Positions 63,965 through 64,000 of a stretch of DNA of 64,000 bases are shown here, one piece after another (positions within the stretch are counted from its first letter, which is position 1; every line of letters starts with the position of its first letter). The stretch is from Rhizobium sp. BK602 (GTDB taxonomy: Bacteria > Pseudomonadota > Alphaproteobacteria > Rhizobiales > Rhizobiaceae), in contig NZ_JACIBC010000006.1 of the NCBI RefSeq assembly GCF_014195095.1, positions 186,001 to 250,000 on the forward strand, in the 5' to 3' direction. The position numbers were made by a program, and so were the translations under genes. Under the pieces are notes generated by a model. It was not told the DNA's origin. It was given only the letters and a program-made list of their open reading frames with translations, and made no database searches.

Positions 63965-64000
63965 ATGCGGAAAGTGATCTTCGATCTCGATGTCCTGCGT
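63965..64000 (+). CDS. LysR-family regulator, first residues (cut by window end)
   Basis: Twelve codons reading MRKVIFDLDVLR, the opening of LysR-type regulators (usually continuing SFV). The gene runs off the window. Position divergent from the tautomerase operon makes it its probable regulator. The 109-bp intergenic region is AT-rich. Confidence 0.6.
   Translation, partial: MRKVIFDLDVLR

Overview
The window is a GC-rich chromosomal segment from an alphaproteobacterium, almost certainly a member of the Rhizobiaceae (Rhizobium, Agrobacterium or a close relative). The evidence is a homospermidine synthase, a homologue of the Brucella/rhizobial lipoprotein Omp10, a CpdR response regulator, a GapR (DUF2312) protein, a DUF1036-pyruvate kinase overlap, an mmgR-type small RNA, a ROSE-type RNA thermometer ahead of an Hsp20 gene, and typical rhizobial intergenic repeats. 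There is no prophage, IS element or CRISPR array. The only clearly inserted-looking item is a VapBC toxin-antitoxin pair between gltB and gltD.

Layout. 0-6 kb: start of a transglutaminase-like protein, manC, a DUF475 membrane protein, small conserved proteins, tRNA-Val(GAC) with its own promoter and terminator, and cpdR. 6-14.5 kb: N-formylglutamate amidohydrolase family protein, a YcxB-like membrane protein, the mmgR-like sRNA, hisN, an alpha/beta hydrolase, an atypical SDR with a convergent LysR, a MloK1-type cyclic-nucleotide-gated K+ channel, and a divergent Lrp/DUF2000 pair. 14.4-19 kb: RpoH-type promoter, ROSE element and Hsp20, a candidate antisense-strand sRNA, a bile-acid-symporter-like transporter with divergent LysR, and threonine aldolase. 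19-26.4 kb: gltB, vapB, vapC, gltD. 26.5-32 kb: degenerate SGNH protein, lytic transglycosylase, galU, an outer-membrane beta-barrel, kdsD. 33-42 kb: NfeD/SPFH pair, an HtrA-like protein without the catalytic triad, hemH, a LysM-tailed 5'-nucleotidase, Omp10, homospermidine synthase.

42-51 kb: a five-gene operon led by pabB-pabC (4-aminobenzoate for folate), an M3 oligopeptidase, an orphan sigma-54 response regulator, and a DUF882 cell-wall protein. 51-54.2 kb: a four-gene sugar-modification cassette (PurN-like formyltransferase, GT29 sialyltransferase-like enzyme, GT25, NodB-type deacetylase). 54.2-56.7 kb: a copper-related group (CopC, PepSY membrane protein, DUF2946-like protein). 56.9-60.7 kb: conserved alphaproteobacterial block gapR, DUF1244, second N-formylglutamate amidohydrolase homologue, and DUF1036-pyk. 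60.8-64 kb: LysE exporter convergent with a threonine-dehydratase-like enzyme, then a tautomerase-cupin-DUF4865 operon divergent from a LysR gene cut by the window edge.

Themes. Several genes supply the cell envelope: manC and galU for sugar nucleotides, kdsD for Kdo, the 51-54 kb cassette, the lytic transglycosylase, DUF882 and Omp10. Nitrogen assimilation is represented by GltBD. Three proteins look like pseudoenzymes (SDR, HtrA-like, SGNH). Four intergenic repeats begin exactly at, and supply, the stop codon of the preceding gene.
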